The position numbers and the translations under genes were made by a program. 64,000 bases of DNA from Alphaproteobacteria bacterium (GTDB lineage: Bacteria; Pseudomonadota; Alphaproteobacteria; Caulobacterales; Aquidulcibacteraceae). The stretch spans positions 124,001 through 188,000 of the forward strand of contig WGNI01000003.1 of assembly GCA_016124655.1 (NCBI GenBank), given 5' to 3'. Under the pieces are notes generated by a model. The model ran no database searches. It saw nothing but the letters and a program-made list of their open reading frames with translations, and was not told the origin of the DNA. Shown here piece by piece: positions 15,842 to 25,308 of the stretch; within the stretch, counting starts at the first letter, position 1, and every line of letters starts with the position of its first letter.

Positions 15842-16765
15842 ATGGGCGAGCGCGTCGATCTGGTGGAGGTCAGCCCCCGCGACGGGCTGCAGAACGAAGC
15901 CGCGCTCATCGCGACGGAAGACAAGCTCGCGCTCATTGATCGCGCGCGCGCGGCCGGTCTCAACCGCATCGAGGCCGCAAGCTTCGTCAATCCGAAAAAA
16001 GTGCCGCAAATGGCCGACGCCGAACCCGTCATGGCGGGATGTCTCGCACGCCCGGGCGCGGACTATTCGGTGCTGGCGCTGAACCTGCGCGGCTTGGAGC
16101 GCGCGCTCGCGGCAGGCGCCCGCGAGATCAATTACGTCTTCGTCGCCAGCGAAACCTTTTCCATCCGCAACAACGGCGCACCGACCTTCGATACTCTTCA
16201 GGTCTGGCCCGAAGCGCATGCCCGCGCACGCGAAGCGGGCGTGAAACTGGCCGCCGTCGTGTCCGCCGCCTTCGGCTGCCCCTTCGAAGGCGAAGTGCCG
16301 ATCGCGCGCGTGATGGCCGTGACGGAAAAAGTCTTCGCACATGCGCCGGATGAATTCGCGCTGGCCGACACGATCGGCGTTGGCGTGCCTTCGGATGTAA
16401 AGGCGCGCTTCGCCGAAGTCGCCAAGGCGGCGCCGAAGAGCGTGAAGCTGCGCGCGCATTTCCACGACACGCGCAAGACCGGCGTCGCCAACGCGCTGAC
16501 CGCCTTCGAAAACGGCGTGACGATCCTCGATGGATCTTTGGGCGGCGTCGGCGGATGTCCGTTTGCGCCGGGCGCCGCGGGCAACGTGGCGACAGAAGAC
16601 TTGGTCTACGCGTTTCAGCGCTCCGGCGTCGAGACCGGCGTCGATCTCGACCGCGCGATCGAAGCCGCGCGCTGGATCTTGGATAAGCTCGGCCGCGGCC
16701 ACGGCGGCGCAGTCGCGCGCGCCGGCGGTTTTCCGCGCGGCGAGGCGGCGGCGCGCGTCGCATGA
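15842..16765 (+). CDS. Hydroxymethylglutaryl-CoA lyase family enzyme
   Basis: The 307-residue TIM-barrel protein begins RVDLVEVSPRDGLQNEAAL, the DRE-TIM metallolyase opening. It has the metal-binding HFHDTRKTG segment and the catalytic-Cys loop LGGVGGCPFAPGAAGNVATED of HMG-CoA lyases. It should split a 3-hydroxy-3-methylacyl-CoA into acetyl-CoA (or a homologue) and a keto acid. It precedes hyuA by 28 bp, so the lyase and both hydantoinase/oxoprolinase subunits probably share one transcript under the palindromic operator. Confidence 0.93.
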   Translation: MGERVDLVEVSPRDGLQNEAALIATEDKLALIDRARAAGLNRIEAASFVNPKKVPQMADAEPVMAGCLARPGADYSVLALNLRGLERALAAGAREINYVFVASETFSIRNNGAPTFDTLQVWPEAHARAREAGVKLAAVVSAAFGCPFEGEVPIARVMAVTEKVFAHAPDEFALADTIGVGVPSDVKARFAEVAKAAPKSVKLRAHFHDTRKTGVANALTAFENGVTILDGSLGGVGGCPFAPGAAGNVATEDLVYAFQRSGVETGVDLDRAIEAARWILDKLGRGHGGAVARAGGFPRGEAAARVA

Positions 16766-16793
16766 ACACAAGTCGATGAAGGGGTGATCGGGA

Positions 16794-18878
16794 ATGGCGT
16801 ATCGTCTGGGCGTGGATGTCGGCGGCACATTCACCGATCTGTTGCTGCTGGACGACGCCAGCGGCGAAGCGTGGCGGGAAAAAGTGCCGTCCACGCCGCA
16901 CGATCCGTCCGTCGCGGTGGTGGAGGGCACGCTGTCAGTGTGCGGCAAGGCCGGCGTGCAGCCCGCCGACGTGCGCCTTTTCATGCATGGCACGACCGTC
17001 GCCACCAACACCGTGCTCACGTCCACCGGCGCGCGCGTGGGCCTCGTCACGACCGAAGGCTATCGCCAGGTGCTGCAGGTGGCGCGCTCCTTCGTCCCTG
17101 GCGGTCTGGCTGGCTGGATCATTTGGAACAAGCCGCCGCTGATCGCCCCGCTCGACTGCACCGTCGAAGTGCCCGAACGCATTGGCGCCGACGGCGCGGT
17201 CGTGCGCCCGCTCGATGAAGCCGCCTTGCGCGCTGCGCTGCAAAATCTCAAGGCGCAGAACGTCGAGGCCGTGACGATCTCCTTCATCAATTCCTATCTG
17301 AATGACGCGCACGAACGCCGCGCCGGAGAGATCGCGCGCGAAATATTCCCCGACATTCCGGTGTCCCTGTCCGCGCAAGTGCTGCCGGAGATGTATGAAT
17401 ATGAGCGCGCTCTGACGACCTGCGCGAACTCCTATGTCCGCCCGCGCGTCGCCAAATATGTGCACAATCTGAAAACGCAGCTGGAAGCCTCCGGCATGCG
17501 CGCGAACATGAATCTGCTGCGCTCCGACGCCGGCCTCATGAGCTTCGAAAAGGCGCAGGAAAGCCCCGTCAATCTGTTGATGTCGGGTCCCGCTGGCGGC
17601 GTCGCCGGCGCGCTATGGGTGTGCCAGCAATCCGGCTTCAAGAATCTGCTCACCGTCGATGTCGGCGGCACCTCAACCGACGTGGCGCTCATTGAAAACG
17701 CACATCCCCGCGTCACACGCGACACGGAGTGCGGCGATCTGAAGGTGCGTGCAACCTCGCTCGACATTCGCACCGTCGGCGCAGGCGGCGGCTCGATCGC
17801 GCAGGTCAATCCGTTGACCGGCGCGCTGCGCGTCGGCCCCGAAAGCGCCGGCGCCGTGCCGGGTCCCGTGTGCTATTCCAAGGGCGGCGACAAGCCCACC
17901 GTCACCGACGCCAATGTCGTCTTGGGCTATCTGCCGGAGGAATTGCTCGGCGGCGCCATGAAACTCGATCGCCCGGCCGCAGCGGCGTCGCTGCAACCGC
18001 TCGCGGATTCCCTGGGCGTGAGTCTGCAGCAGGCCGCCAAAGGCGTTTATGACATCGTCAATGAAAACATGATGGGCGCGCTGCGCCTGATCTCGGTGCA
18101 GCAGGGCTATGACCCGCGCGAATTCGCGCTCGTAGCGTTCGGCGGCGCGGGGCCGCTGCACGCCAATGCGCTGGGCCGGCTGCTGGGCTCATGGCCGGTG
18201 ATCGTCCCGCCGTCGCCCGGCGTGCTGTGCGCATTCGGCGACGCCACCACGCGCCTGCGCGCCGAACGTGCGCGCTCGCTCACCAAGACCTTCGCCGACA
18301 TGACCGACGCCGACGTCGCCCGCTATCTCGACGAACTCGCCAACGAAGTCGCGCAGGAATTGGAAGCCGAGGGCGTGCCGCGCAGCGATCAGGAGCTGAT
18401 CCTGGAGGCGGGCGTGCGCTACAGCGGCCAGGCCTTCGAAGTGGCTCTGCCCGTGAAGCGCGACCAATTCACGGGCAATGGTCTGCAGCAGCTGGGCGAC
18501 GCGTTCGACGCCGAACATTTGCGGGCCTTCACCTTCAAGCTCGACGCCGACCGCGAACTCGTCACGCTACGCGCGACAGCGCTCGGCAAGGCCTCCAACA
18601 TCCAGGCCACGCAATTGCCGACGCGCGCCGCGAAGGGCGGCTGGCCCTTCGGCAAGAAGAAGGACGGCGACCTGTCAGACGCGATCATTCGCAATCACCG
18701 GCTCTGGGCCGACGGCGAAGAGCATGACGCCGTGATCTACGATCGCGCGAAACTGCGCGCCGGCGACAAGATCAATGGCCCCGCCATCGTCAGCGAAATG
18801 GATTCCACCACCGTCATTCTCCCAGGCCACGCCGCTGAGGTCGACAGCCACGGCCTGCTCCTGATCCGCCCCGTTTAG
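16794..18878 (+). CDS. hyuA: Hydantoinase/oxoprolinase family protein, A subunit
   Basis: The 694-residue protein has the ASKHA-fold ATPase motifs of HyuA/oxoprolinase A: YRLGVDVGGTFTDLLLLDD at the start, MHGTTVATNTVL, GPAGGVAGALW, LLTVDVGGTSTDVAL and the GAGGGSIAQVN loop. With HyuB it forms ATP-dependent enzymes that open cyclic amides (hydantoins, 5-oxoproline) or, in the carboxylase branch, activate ketones. The true substrate cannot be told from sequence. The length is normal for the family. It lies in an apparent operon between the lyase gene and hyuB. Confidence 0.93.
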   Translation: MAYRLGVDVGGTFTDLLLLDDASGEAWREKVPSTPHDPSVAVVEGTLSVCGKAGVQPADVRLFMHGTTVATNTVLTSTGARVGLVTTEGYRQVLQVARSFVPGGLAGWIIWNKPPLIAPLDCTVEVPERIGADGAVVRPLDEAALRAALQNLKAQNVEAVTISFINSYLNDAHERRAGEIAREIFPDIPVSLSAQVLPEMYEYERALTTCANSYVRPRVAKYVHNLKTQLEASGMRANMNLLRSDAGLMSFEKAQESPVNLLMSGPAGGVAGALWVCQQSGFKNLLTVDVGGTSTDVALIENAHPRVTRDTECGDLKVRATSLDIRTVGAGGGSIAQVNPLTGALRVGPESAGAVPGPVCYSKGGDKPTVTDANVVLGYLPEELLGGAMKLDRPAAAASLQPLADSLGVSLQQAAKGVYDIVNENMMGALRLISVQQGYDPREFALVAFGGAGPLHANALGRLLGSWPVIVPPSPGVLCAFGDATTRLRAERARSLTKTFADMTDADVARYLDELANEVAQELEAEGVPRSDQELILEAGVRYSGQAFEVALPVKRDQFTGNGLQQLGDAFDAEHLRAFTFKLDADRELVTLRATALGKASNIQATQLPTRAAKGGWPFGKKKDGDLSDAIIRNHRLWADGEEHDAVIYDRAKLRAGDKINGPAIVSEMDSTTVILPGHAAEVDSHGLLLIRPV

Positions 18879-18903
18879 AGGCCCCTTTTACAGGCCCCTT
18901 TTA
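18879..18903 (+). repeat. Short tandem repeat between hyuA and hyuB
   Basis: The 12-bp sequence AGGCCCCTTTTA occurs twice with one base between, right after the hyuA stop codon and 15 bp before the hyuB start. It looks like a local duplication. It may only lengthen the spacer ahead of the hyuB ribosome binding site (AGAGGATT). Confidence 0.7.
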
Positions 18904-18918
18904 GAGGATTGCCCGCCG

Positions 18919-20805
18919 ATGCCCGCGAAAATCATCGAAACCAATCAAACCCCGTTCGAACGCATCGCCGTCGATCCCATCACGCTCGACATCATCGAGA
19001 ACGCGCTGCGCAATGCGCGCACGGAGATGGACGCCACGCTGTTCCGCACGGCGATGTCGCCCGGCATTCGCGAACAGGGCGACGCCTTTCCGCTCATCGC
19101 GGAGAAAGACGGCCGCATGATCGTCGGCCAGTTCGGTTCGTTCCTGGATGGTTTCTTGAAGGGCTATAACGGCGCGCTCGAAGAAGGCGACGTGATCTGG
19201 CTGTCCGATCCCTATTCCTGCGAAGGCGCGATCAGCCACGTCAATGATTGGCTCATCATCATGCCGATTTTCCGCAAGGGCCGCGTGATTTCCTGGGCGC
19301 TGCATTTCGGCCACCAGACCGATGTCGGCGGCAAGGTGCCTGGATCGCTGCCGACCGACGCCACGTCAATCTACCAGGAAGGCATCCGCATTCCCCCGGT
19401 GAAGCTCTATCGCAAGGGCGAGTTTCAGGAAGACATTCTAAGGCTCGTGCTCGCCAACACGCGCATGACCGAATGGTGCCGCGCCGATCTCATCGCCATT
19501 GTCGCCTCCTGCCGCATCGCCGAGCGCCGCGTGAACGAAATCTGCGATCGCTTCGGCGACGATCTCTATGTCTCCGCCTGTCAGGACCTTCTGGCCCGCA
19601 ATCGCCGCGCCATGGCGCAACTCATTCAGACGAGCATCTCCACGGAAAAGCTGACGTTTGAGGATTATATCTGCGACGACGGCCGCGGATTCGGCCCCTA
19701 CAAGATCAAGGCCACGATGTGGCGCGAAGGCGAGAAGGTGATCCTCGATTGGGAAGGCACCGATCCGCAATCGGAAAGCTCGATCAACTTCTACCTGAAT
19801 GAAAACATGCTGAAGATGTTCTTCGGCGTGTACATGATCATGGTGTTCGACCCCCAGATCCTGTTCAACGACGGCTTCTATGATCTCGTCGAAGTGCGCA
19901 TTCCCCAGGGTTCGCTCTTAAAGCCGGATTTCCCTGCGGCGCTCTCGTGCCGCACCCACGCGCTGGGCCGCATCTTCGACGTGCTCGGCGCGCTTCTGGG
20001 CCAGCGTGCGCCGGAATTCCTCAATGCGGCCGGCTTCTCATCCTCGCCGCACTTGATGTTGTCGGGTCGCTATCGCGAAACCGGAAAATATTATCAGCTC
20101 TTCCAAATTGGCTTCGGCGGCATTCCCGGCCGCCCGTTCGGCGACGGCGCCGACGGCCATTCGCTATGGCCGAACTTCACCAACGTGCCGAACGAGTTCC
20201 TCGAAGCCTATTTCCCGCTGCGCATCGAACGCTACGAATCCATTCCCGACAGCGGCGGCGCCGGCAAGCATCGCGGCGGCAACGGCATCCGCATTTCCTA
20301 TCGCTTCCTTGAGCCGGGCATGTTCGCCATCCACGACGATCGCTGGTTCATCAAGCCGTGGGGCGTCAATGGCGGCGACCCAGGCGAGCGCTCGCGCAAA
20401 ATCCTGGTGCGCGCAAACGGCGCCACGACCATCCTGCCGTCGAAATGCGACGACATCGCCGTCCAGCCCGGCGACCTGTTGCACTACGACACGTGGGGCG
20501 GCGGCGGCTGGGGCGATCCGCTCGATCGCGAAGCCGATCTTGTCGGCCTCGACGTGCGACTCGGCCTCGTCAGCGTCGAAGGCGCGAAGCGCTACGGCGT
20601 GGTCTGCGCCGCCAACGGCGCGGTGGATTTAGGCGCCACCGAAGCCTTGCGCGCGGCGCTGCGCGCGAGCCGCCCTGCCGCCGGCATCTTCAACACCGGC
20701 GGCGACGTGGAGAGCTTGCGCGCACGCTGCGAAGCCGAGACCGGGCTGCCCGCGCCCGTCCCGCCGCGCGAGCAGCTCGTCGCGCACCGCATGGCCGCGG
20801 AATAG
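18919..20805 (+). CDS. hyuB: Hydantoinase/oxoprolinase family protein, B subunit
   Basis: The 628-residue protein matches HyuB: the N-terminal VDPITLDIIENALRNARTEMD segment, FRTAMSPGIREQGDAFPLIA, the GGKVPGSLPTDATSIYQEGI region, GAGKHRGGNGIRISYRF and the glycine-rich GGGGWGDPLDREADL near the C-terminus. It is somewhat longer than the usual 520-590 residues. It is the presumed partner of HyuA. The cluster with a CoA-transferase and an HMG-CoA-lyase-like enzyme fits conversion of a cyclic amide or keto compound to a CoA-linked acid and then to acetyl-CoA; this is inferred. Confidence 0.92.
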   Translation: MPAKIIETNQTPFERIAVDPITLDIIENALRNARTEMDATLFRTAMSPGIREQGDAFPLIAEKDGRMIVGQFGSFLDGFLKGYNGALEEGDVIWLSDPYSCEGAISHVNDWLIIMPIFRKGRVISWALHFGHQTDVGGKVPGSLPTDATSIYQEGIRIPPVKLYRKGEFQEDILRLVLANTRMTEWCRADLIAIVASCRIAERRVNEICDRFGDDLYVSACQDLLARNRRAMAQLIQTSISTEKLTFEDYICDDGRGFGPYKIKATMWREGEKVILDWEGTDPQSESSINFYLNENMLKMFFGVYMIMVFDPQILFNDGFYDLVEVRIPQGSLLKPDFPAALSCRTHALGRIFDVLGALLGQRAPEFLNAAGFSSSPHLMLSGRYRETGKYYQLFQIGFGGIPGRPFGDGADGHSLWPNFTNVPNEFLEAYFPLRIERYESIPDSGGAGKHRGGNGIRISYRFLEPGMFAIHDDRWFIKPWGVNGGDPGERSRKILVRANGATTILPSKCDDIAVQPGDLLHYDTWGGGGWGDPLDREADLVGLDVRLGLVSVEGAKRYGVVCAANGAVDLGATEALRAALRASRPAAGIFNTGGDVESLRARCEAETGLPAPVPPREQLVAHRMAAE

Positions 20806-20812
20806 GCGCGCT

Positions 20813-21940
20813 CTAAGCCCCCAGCGCTTCGGGGATGGCCGCGCAATAGCGCTCTACGTCTTCGATCTTGCCCATCGACACGCGCGACCATTGCGTCAGC
20901 GCGCCATAAGGCCCGCGGATCTGAATGTTGCGCGCCGCCATCGCACGCTGATAAGCGGCTGCGTCCGGCACATTGGCGTAGATGAAGTTTGTCTCGGACG
21001 GCAAATAGTTGATGCCATTGGCTGTCATCGCGGCGTGCACCATCTGGCGCGCCTCCGTCACCTTGCTCTTGGAGAAGGCGAGGAAGGCGTCGTCATTGTA
21101 GCTCGCCACCGCCGCCGCAAGGCTCGGCGCCGACATCCACGACATCACGTATTGGCTGATCATGCGCGCATGCTCTTCGCTGGCCATGATGTAGCCGATG
21201 CGCATGCCGGCCATGCCGTAGATTTTTGAGAACGTCCGCGCGACCAGCACATTCTTGCCCGCGCGCACCAGGTCCATCATCGAATTGCCCGCCGGATCGT
21301 CGGTCAGCTCGTTATAGGCTTCGTCCACCAGCACCGGGACTTTTTCCGAAACCCGCGAACAGAACGCGCGCAATTGCGCGGGATCCAGCGACCGCCCCGT
21401 TGGATTGTTCGGATTGCAGATGTGCACCATCGACACGCTGTCATCGACGGACGCCTCTATCGCCGCGAGATCGATCTCAAGATCGCCGATCATCGGCGAA
21501 CGCTTCAGCGTCACGCCCTTCGCTTCGGCGTATTTCGAGGTCGTGTCCCAGAACAGCGCCGGGCAGGCGATCGCGCCGGACTTGCCGAACGCCAGCGCCG
21601 CAGCGCTCAGCGCCTCGCCCGAGCCTGTCGACAACACCACCTGGGACGGCGCAATGCCGTTTTTCTCAGCGATCATCGCCGCGAGATACGACGTGTCGCA
21701 ATAATACGCCCCGCACCGTGTGGCTTCCGCCACCGCCGCCATCACCTTCGGCGAAGGGCCGTAAGGGTTCTCATTGCGCGACAACAGCGCCACACCGGGC
21801 GCCGGACCAAACAGACCAGCCGGCAGGTTTGAGTCCGCAGGCAACGCAGCGCTTGCCGGCGCCGTCGCGCACCCCGCCAACGCGCCCGCGCCGCCCACTG
21901 CGCCGCCGAGCAGAAAGCGCCGGTTCACATTGATGCCCAT
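20813..21940 (-). CDS. PLP-dependent aminotransferase (HisC-like) with export signal
   Basis: The 375-residue protein is a class I/II fold aminotransferase: SRNENPYGPSPKV at the substrate end, STGSGEALSAAALAF, HICNPNNPTGR, the DEAYNEL Asp, and the PLP-lysine in ARTFSKIYGMAGMRIGY. It resembles histidinol-phosphate aminotransferases. Unusually, it begins NRRFLLGGAVGGAGALAGC, which combines a twin-arginine motif with a hydrophobic stretch and a lipobox-like Cys. The enzyme is thus probably folded with PLP in the cytoplasm, exported by Tat and perhaps lipid-anchored. It is convergent with hyuB, only 7 bp away, and 30 bp downstream of the TauE/SafE gene. Confidence 0.9.
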   Translation of the reverse strand: MGINVNRRFLLGGAVGGAGALAGCATAPASAALPADSNLPAGLFGPAPGVALLSRNENPYGPSPKVMAAVAEATRCGAYYCDTSYLAAMIAEKNGIAPSQVVLSTGSGEALSAAALAFGKSGAIACPALFWDTTSKYAEAKGVTLKRSPMIGDLEIDLAAIEASVDDSVSMVHICNPNNPTGRSLDPAQLRAFCSRVSEKVPVLVDEAYNELTDDPAGNSMMDLVRAGKNVLVARTFSKIYGMAGMRIGYIMASEEHARMISQYVMSWMSAPSLAAAVASYNDDAFLAFSKSKVTEARQMVHAAMTANGINYLPSETNFIYANVPDAAAYQRAMAARNIQIRGPYGALTQWSRVSMGKIEDVERYCAAIPEALGA

Positions 21941-21970
21941 GATCGGTCTCCTTGGTCTGGTCGATTGAAC

Positions 21971-22918
21971 TCATCGCGCCGTCGGCGCGATCGCGGCGTG
22001 CGCGGCGCGCACGAAGTCGAGCGGTATGGAATCCCGCAGCATCACCGCTGCGGTGAACAACAGATAGACGCCGAACACGCGCTTCAGGACTTTCGCGTCC
22101 ATCGCGTGCGCTGCCGCAACCCCGATCGGCGCGGTCAGCACGCTCATCGCCACGATCGCGATCAGCGCGAACACATTGACAAAGCCGATGGAGCCATACG
22201 GCAGGTTCGGTTGGTTCCAACCCAGCAGAATATTCGCCAGCGCGCCGGGGATCGCGATAACGGCGCCAAATCCCGCCGCGGTCGCCACCGCGCGATGCGC
22301 GTTGACCCCGCTCATCGTCATGATCAGGACTGCCGGCGTGCCGCCGCCAATGCCGAGAACTGAGCTCACCGCGCCAAGCGCGGAGCCCAGAAGCGCGCGC
22401 AGCGGGCCCTTAGGAAGGTTCTCTTGTTCTGGAACATTCCGCCCGATGATCGGGAACACGAAGTGCAGCCCCATCAGCAAAACGCCGACGCCGAACACGA
22501 TCTTCAGCGCCCCGCCATCCAGAAACCGCGCCGTCACCGCGCCCGCCACAACGCCCAGCACCACCCACCACATCCAGTCCTTCAGGATGGCGAAATCCAC
22601 CGCGCCGCGCCGGGCGTGCGCCTGCACCGAACGGAACGACGTGAAGATAATCGTCGCCAGCGACGTGCCGATGGCCACATGCATGATGTGGTCTTCGCCC
22701 GGCGCGACATTGGTATTGGAAAAGGCGGTGAACGCCGCCGCCAGCGCCGGCACCACGACGAACCCGCCGCCAATGCCGAACATGCCCGCGACAAGACCTG
22801 CAAACAGCCCTGCCGCCAGCATGGCCGCGATCAGGGGCCCAAAATGTTGGACCCAGCCCGCCAGACCGCCGGGTGATCCCGAGGCCGCGGCCATCAGATC
22901 GGACATCGCTGCATCCAT
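21971..22918 (-). CDS. TauE/SafE family membrane transporter
   Basis: The 315-residue protein has seven to eight hydrophobic segments and the family's glycine-rich repeats (LFAGLVAGMFGIGGGFVVVPAL in the first half, GALLGSALGAVSSVLGIGGG in the second). TauE/SafE proteins are putative exporters of sulfite, sulfoacetate or other organic acids. It is transcribed with the exported aminotransferase (30 bp apart); the pair may handle an amino acid or sulfonate at the membrane, but the substrate is unknown. Confidence 0.9.
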   Translation of the reverse strand: MDAAMSDLMAAASGSPGGLAGWVQHFGPLIAAMLAAGLFAGLVAGMFGIGGGFVVVPALAAAFTAFSNTNVAPGEDHIMHVAIGTSLATIIFTSFRSVQAHARRGAVDFAILKDWMWWVVLGVVAGAVTARFLDGGALKIVFGVGVLLMGLHFVFPIIGRNVPEQENLPKGPLRALLGSALGAVSSVLGIGGGTPAVLIMTMSGVNAHRAVATAAGFGAVIAIPGALANILLGWNQPNLPYGSIGFVNVFALIAIVAMSVLTAPIGVAAAHAMDAKVLKRVFGVYLLFTAAVMLRDSIPLDFVRAAHAAIAPTAR

Positions 22919-23117
22919 GACCCCTTAAGCGCCCGCTTTACGCAAGCCGTCATGGTCGCGCCGTTTGTCCGCGCGCTCAAGCACGAAGCCGGCTCAAGCG
23001 CGACGAAGCCTGTCATTGGCGTCCAGACGCGCATCCACGACGGCTTTTCAAGCACGGCCGCGCCTCGACCGGCGCGATCACATTGCGTCGCAGCGCCGCC
23101 CGCGCCACGATGGCGCC

Positions 23118-23984
23118 ATGCCTGCAGGACCAACATCGCATAGCTTCATCTCGCAGCGCTTGCGGCTGCGGTATGTCGATTGGGGAAATCCCGCCGCGCC
23201 GCCCCTGATCCTGTTACATGGGGGCCGCGACCACTCGCGCAGCTGGGACTGGACAGCCCAAGACCTGCGCGCGGATTGGCATGTGATCGCGCCCGATCTG
23301 CGCGGGCACGGCGACAGCGACTGGTCGCCCGACGGCGAATACGGGCTCCTGCCCAATCTCTATGACCTCGCCCAGCTGATCCATCAGCTCAAGCTCGCGC
23401 CCGTCACCATCGTGGCGCACTCCTATGGCGGCAACATCGCGCTGCGCTACGCCGGCGTGTATCCGGAGAATGTGCGCAGGCTCGTCGCCATCGAGGGATT
23501 AGGTCCTTCGCCGAACATGTTGCAGCAGCGCCTCGCCACGCCGGTTGATGCGCGCATCCGCGCTTGGATTGACGGCAAGCGCGACATCGCAGGCCGCGCG
23601 CCGCGGCGCTACCAAACCCTGGAGGAAGCTTACCAGCGCATGAAGACGGAAAACCGTCAGCTCTCGGACGAACAAGCCCGTCACCTCACCATTCATGGCG
23701 TCAGCCAGAACGAAGACGGCACATATAGTTGGAAATTCGACAATTATATGCGCGCCTTCCCGCCCTACGAAATCGCGCAGGCCGATCTGGAGGCGATCTG
23801 GGCCAACATCGCCTGCCCGACCCTCCTGATGTACGGCGCCGACAGCTGGGCCTCGAACCCCGAAACCGACGGCCGCCTCCGCCACTTCAAGAGAGCGCGG
23901 GTGATGATGTTTGAGAATGCCGGCCACTGGCTGCATCACGATCAATTCGATCGCTTTACCGCCGCCCTGCGCGACTTTCTTTGA
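23118..23984 (+). CDS. Alpha/beta hydrolase
   Basis: The 288-residue protein has the alpha/beta-hydrolase core: oxyanion HGG in PPLILLHGGRDHSRSWDW, DLRGHGDSDWS, nucleophile elbow VAHSYGGNIALRY, an acid around YGADSW and the catalytic His in ENAGHWLHHDQF. The region between the elbow and the acid is a lid. The start at MPAGPTSHSF was chosen because the preceding in-frame codons are Arg-rich and unlike the family. The substrate (ester, epoxide, lactone or other) cannot be set. Confidence 0.9.
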   Translation: MPAGPTSHSFISQRLRLRYVDWGNPAAPPLILLHGGRDHSRSWDWTAQDLRADWHVIAPDLRGHGDSDWSPDGEYGLLPNLYDLAQLIHQLKLAPVTIVAHSYGGNIALRYAGVYPENVRRLVAIEGLGPSPNMLQQRLATPVDARIRAWIDGKRDIAGRAPRRYQTLEEAYQRMKTENRQLSDEQARHLTIHGVSQNEDGTYSWKFDNYMRAFPPYEIAQADLEAIWANIACPTLLMYGADSWASNPETDGRLRHFKRARVMMFENAGHWLHHDQFDRFTAALRDFL

Positions 23985-24051
23985 CCCCACGCCTTGATGC
24001 CCACGACGGGCCGTGGAACAACATGGCGCTACGTCAACCACGGATCGGCGA

Positions 24052-25308
24052 ATGAGCGGGGCGGCGATCTCAGCGTATGCGGACAGCAGGCGAAAAGCCG
24101 CGCCGTCGAAGTTCGCGCAAAAGCGCGAGCGCATCATCGACGCCGCGTCCGAACTCATCAATGAGCGCGGCGTCAAAGGCCTGACCTTCGTGGACGTCGC
24201 CCTGAAAGTCGATCTCAACACCACCAGCGTCACCTATTATTTCAAGCGCAAGGAATTGCTGGCTCAGGCCGCGTTTCAGCGTGCGCTCGGCGACATCGAC
24301 GCCATCGTGGAAGAGGCCGCGCGCGCCGGCGCGCCGCAGGAGCGGGTGTACGCGTTTACGCGCCTCTATCTCGACTTTTCCCGTAGATCGCGCGGCAAGG
24401 AGTCCAGACCCTCCGCAAGCCTGTCGGGCATTCGCGCGATGGAGGCGCCGCTGCGCCAGGAGCTCGCCGCGCGGTATGTCGAAATCGCCCGCAAGGCGCG
24501 CGACGCATTCTTTCCCGAACCCGAAGTGGCGGCGTCGCGCGCGGTGCGATCGGCGCGCACGCACGTGCTTTTGGAAACGCTCTATTGGGCCCCCGCGTGG
24601 CTGTCGACCTATTCGCGCGATGATTTTCCCCGCGTCTGCGATCGCTTGGGTGAAGTGTTCACGCATGGCTTCGCGCAACCCGGCGCTCAATGGCGACCGC
24701 CCATCCTGCGCGACGAACCGGCGCCGTTGAACGGCGACGCAGGCCCGGAGGCGTTTCTGCGCGCCGCGACCCGGCTGGTGAACGATCTGGGCTATCGCGG
24801 CGCGTCCGTCGAACGCATCGCTGCCGATCTCAACGTCACCAAGGGCAGTTTTTATCATCACCTCGAAGCCAAGGACGATCTCGTCCTGGAATGCTTTCAC
24901 CGCTCCTATAGCCGCGTGTCATCTGCGCAGCGGCGCGCGATCGGCGCCTATCCTGATTCCTGGATGGCGCTGACCGCCTGCATCGCAGCGCTGCTGCGCA
25001 TTCAGCTCGAAGGCGATTATCCCTTGCTGCGCACCTCCGCGCTGCAGGCGCTGCCTTCGACCCATCGCGATGAAGTGGTCAAGCGATCCAATCGCATGGC
25101 CCAGCGTTTCGCCGGCATGCTGATCGACGGCATCTCGCAAGGCTCCGTGCGCGCGGTCGATCCCATCATCGCCAGCCAATGCGTGATGGCGACGCTGAAC
25201 TCAGCTTATGAATTGCGCAATTGGGCGAGCGCCTATCCGCTGGAGCGCGCGGTTCAGCTTTACGCCTCCACGCTCACGCACGGTCTCTTTGCGCCGGAAC
25301 GCGATTAA
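24052..25308 (+). CDS. Tandem double-TetR transcriptional regulator
   Basis: The 418-residue protein contains two complete TetR-type units in one chain. Unit 1 has its helix-turn-helix at about residues 24-72 ([33 protein letters not shown]). Unit 2 has its own at about 231-280 ([35 protein letters not shown]). Each is followed by a helical ligand/dimer domain. Normal TetR proteins are ~200 residues and dimerise; a fused pair would act as a built-in dimer with two different DNA-reading heads. ATG 24052 was preferred over an upstream GTG. The alpha/beta hydrolase gene just upstream on the same strand is a possible target. Confidence 0.9.
   Translation: MSGAAISAYADSRRKAAPSKFAQKRERIIDAASELINERGVKGLTFVDVALKVDLNTTSVTYYFKRKELLAQAAFQRALGDIDAIVEEAARAGAPQERVYAFTRLYLDFSRRSRGKESRPSASLSGIRAMEAPLRQELAARYVEIARKARDAFFPEPEVAASRAVRSARTHVLLETLYWAPAWLSTYSRDDFPRVCDRLGEVFTHGFAQPGAQWRPPILRDEPAPLNGDAGPEAFLRAATRLVNDLGYRGASVERIAADLNVTKGSFYHHLEAKDDLVLECFHRSYSRVSSAQRRAIGAYPDSWMALTACIAALLRIQLEGDYPLLRTSALQALPSTHRDEVVKRSNRMAQRFAGMLIDGISQGSVRAVDPIIASQCVMATLNSAYELRNWASAYPLERAVQLYASTLTHGLFAPERD

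Noticed and set aside
18879-18903. Tandem AGGCCCCTTTTA considered as a terminator after hyuA
   Set aside because: The two copies are direct repeats, do not form a stem, and hyuB follows after 15 bp; a terminator is not supported.
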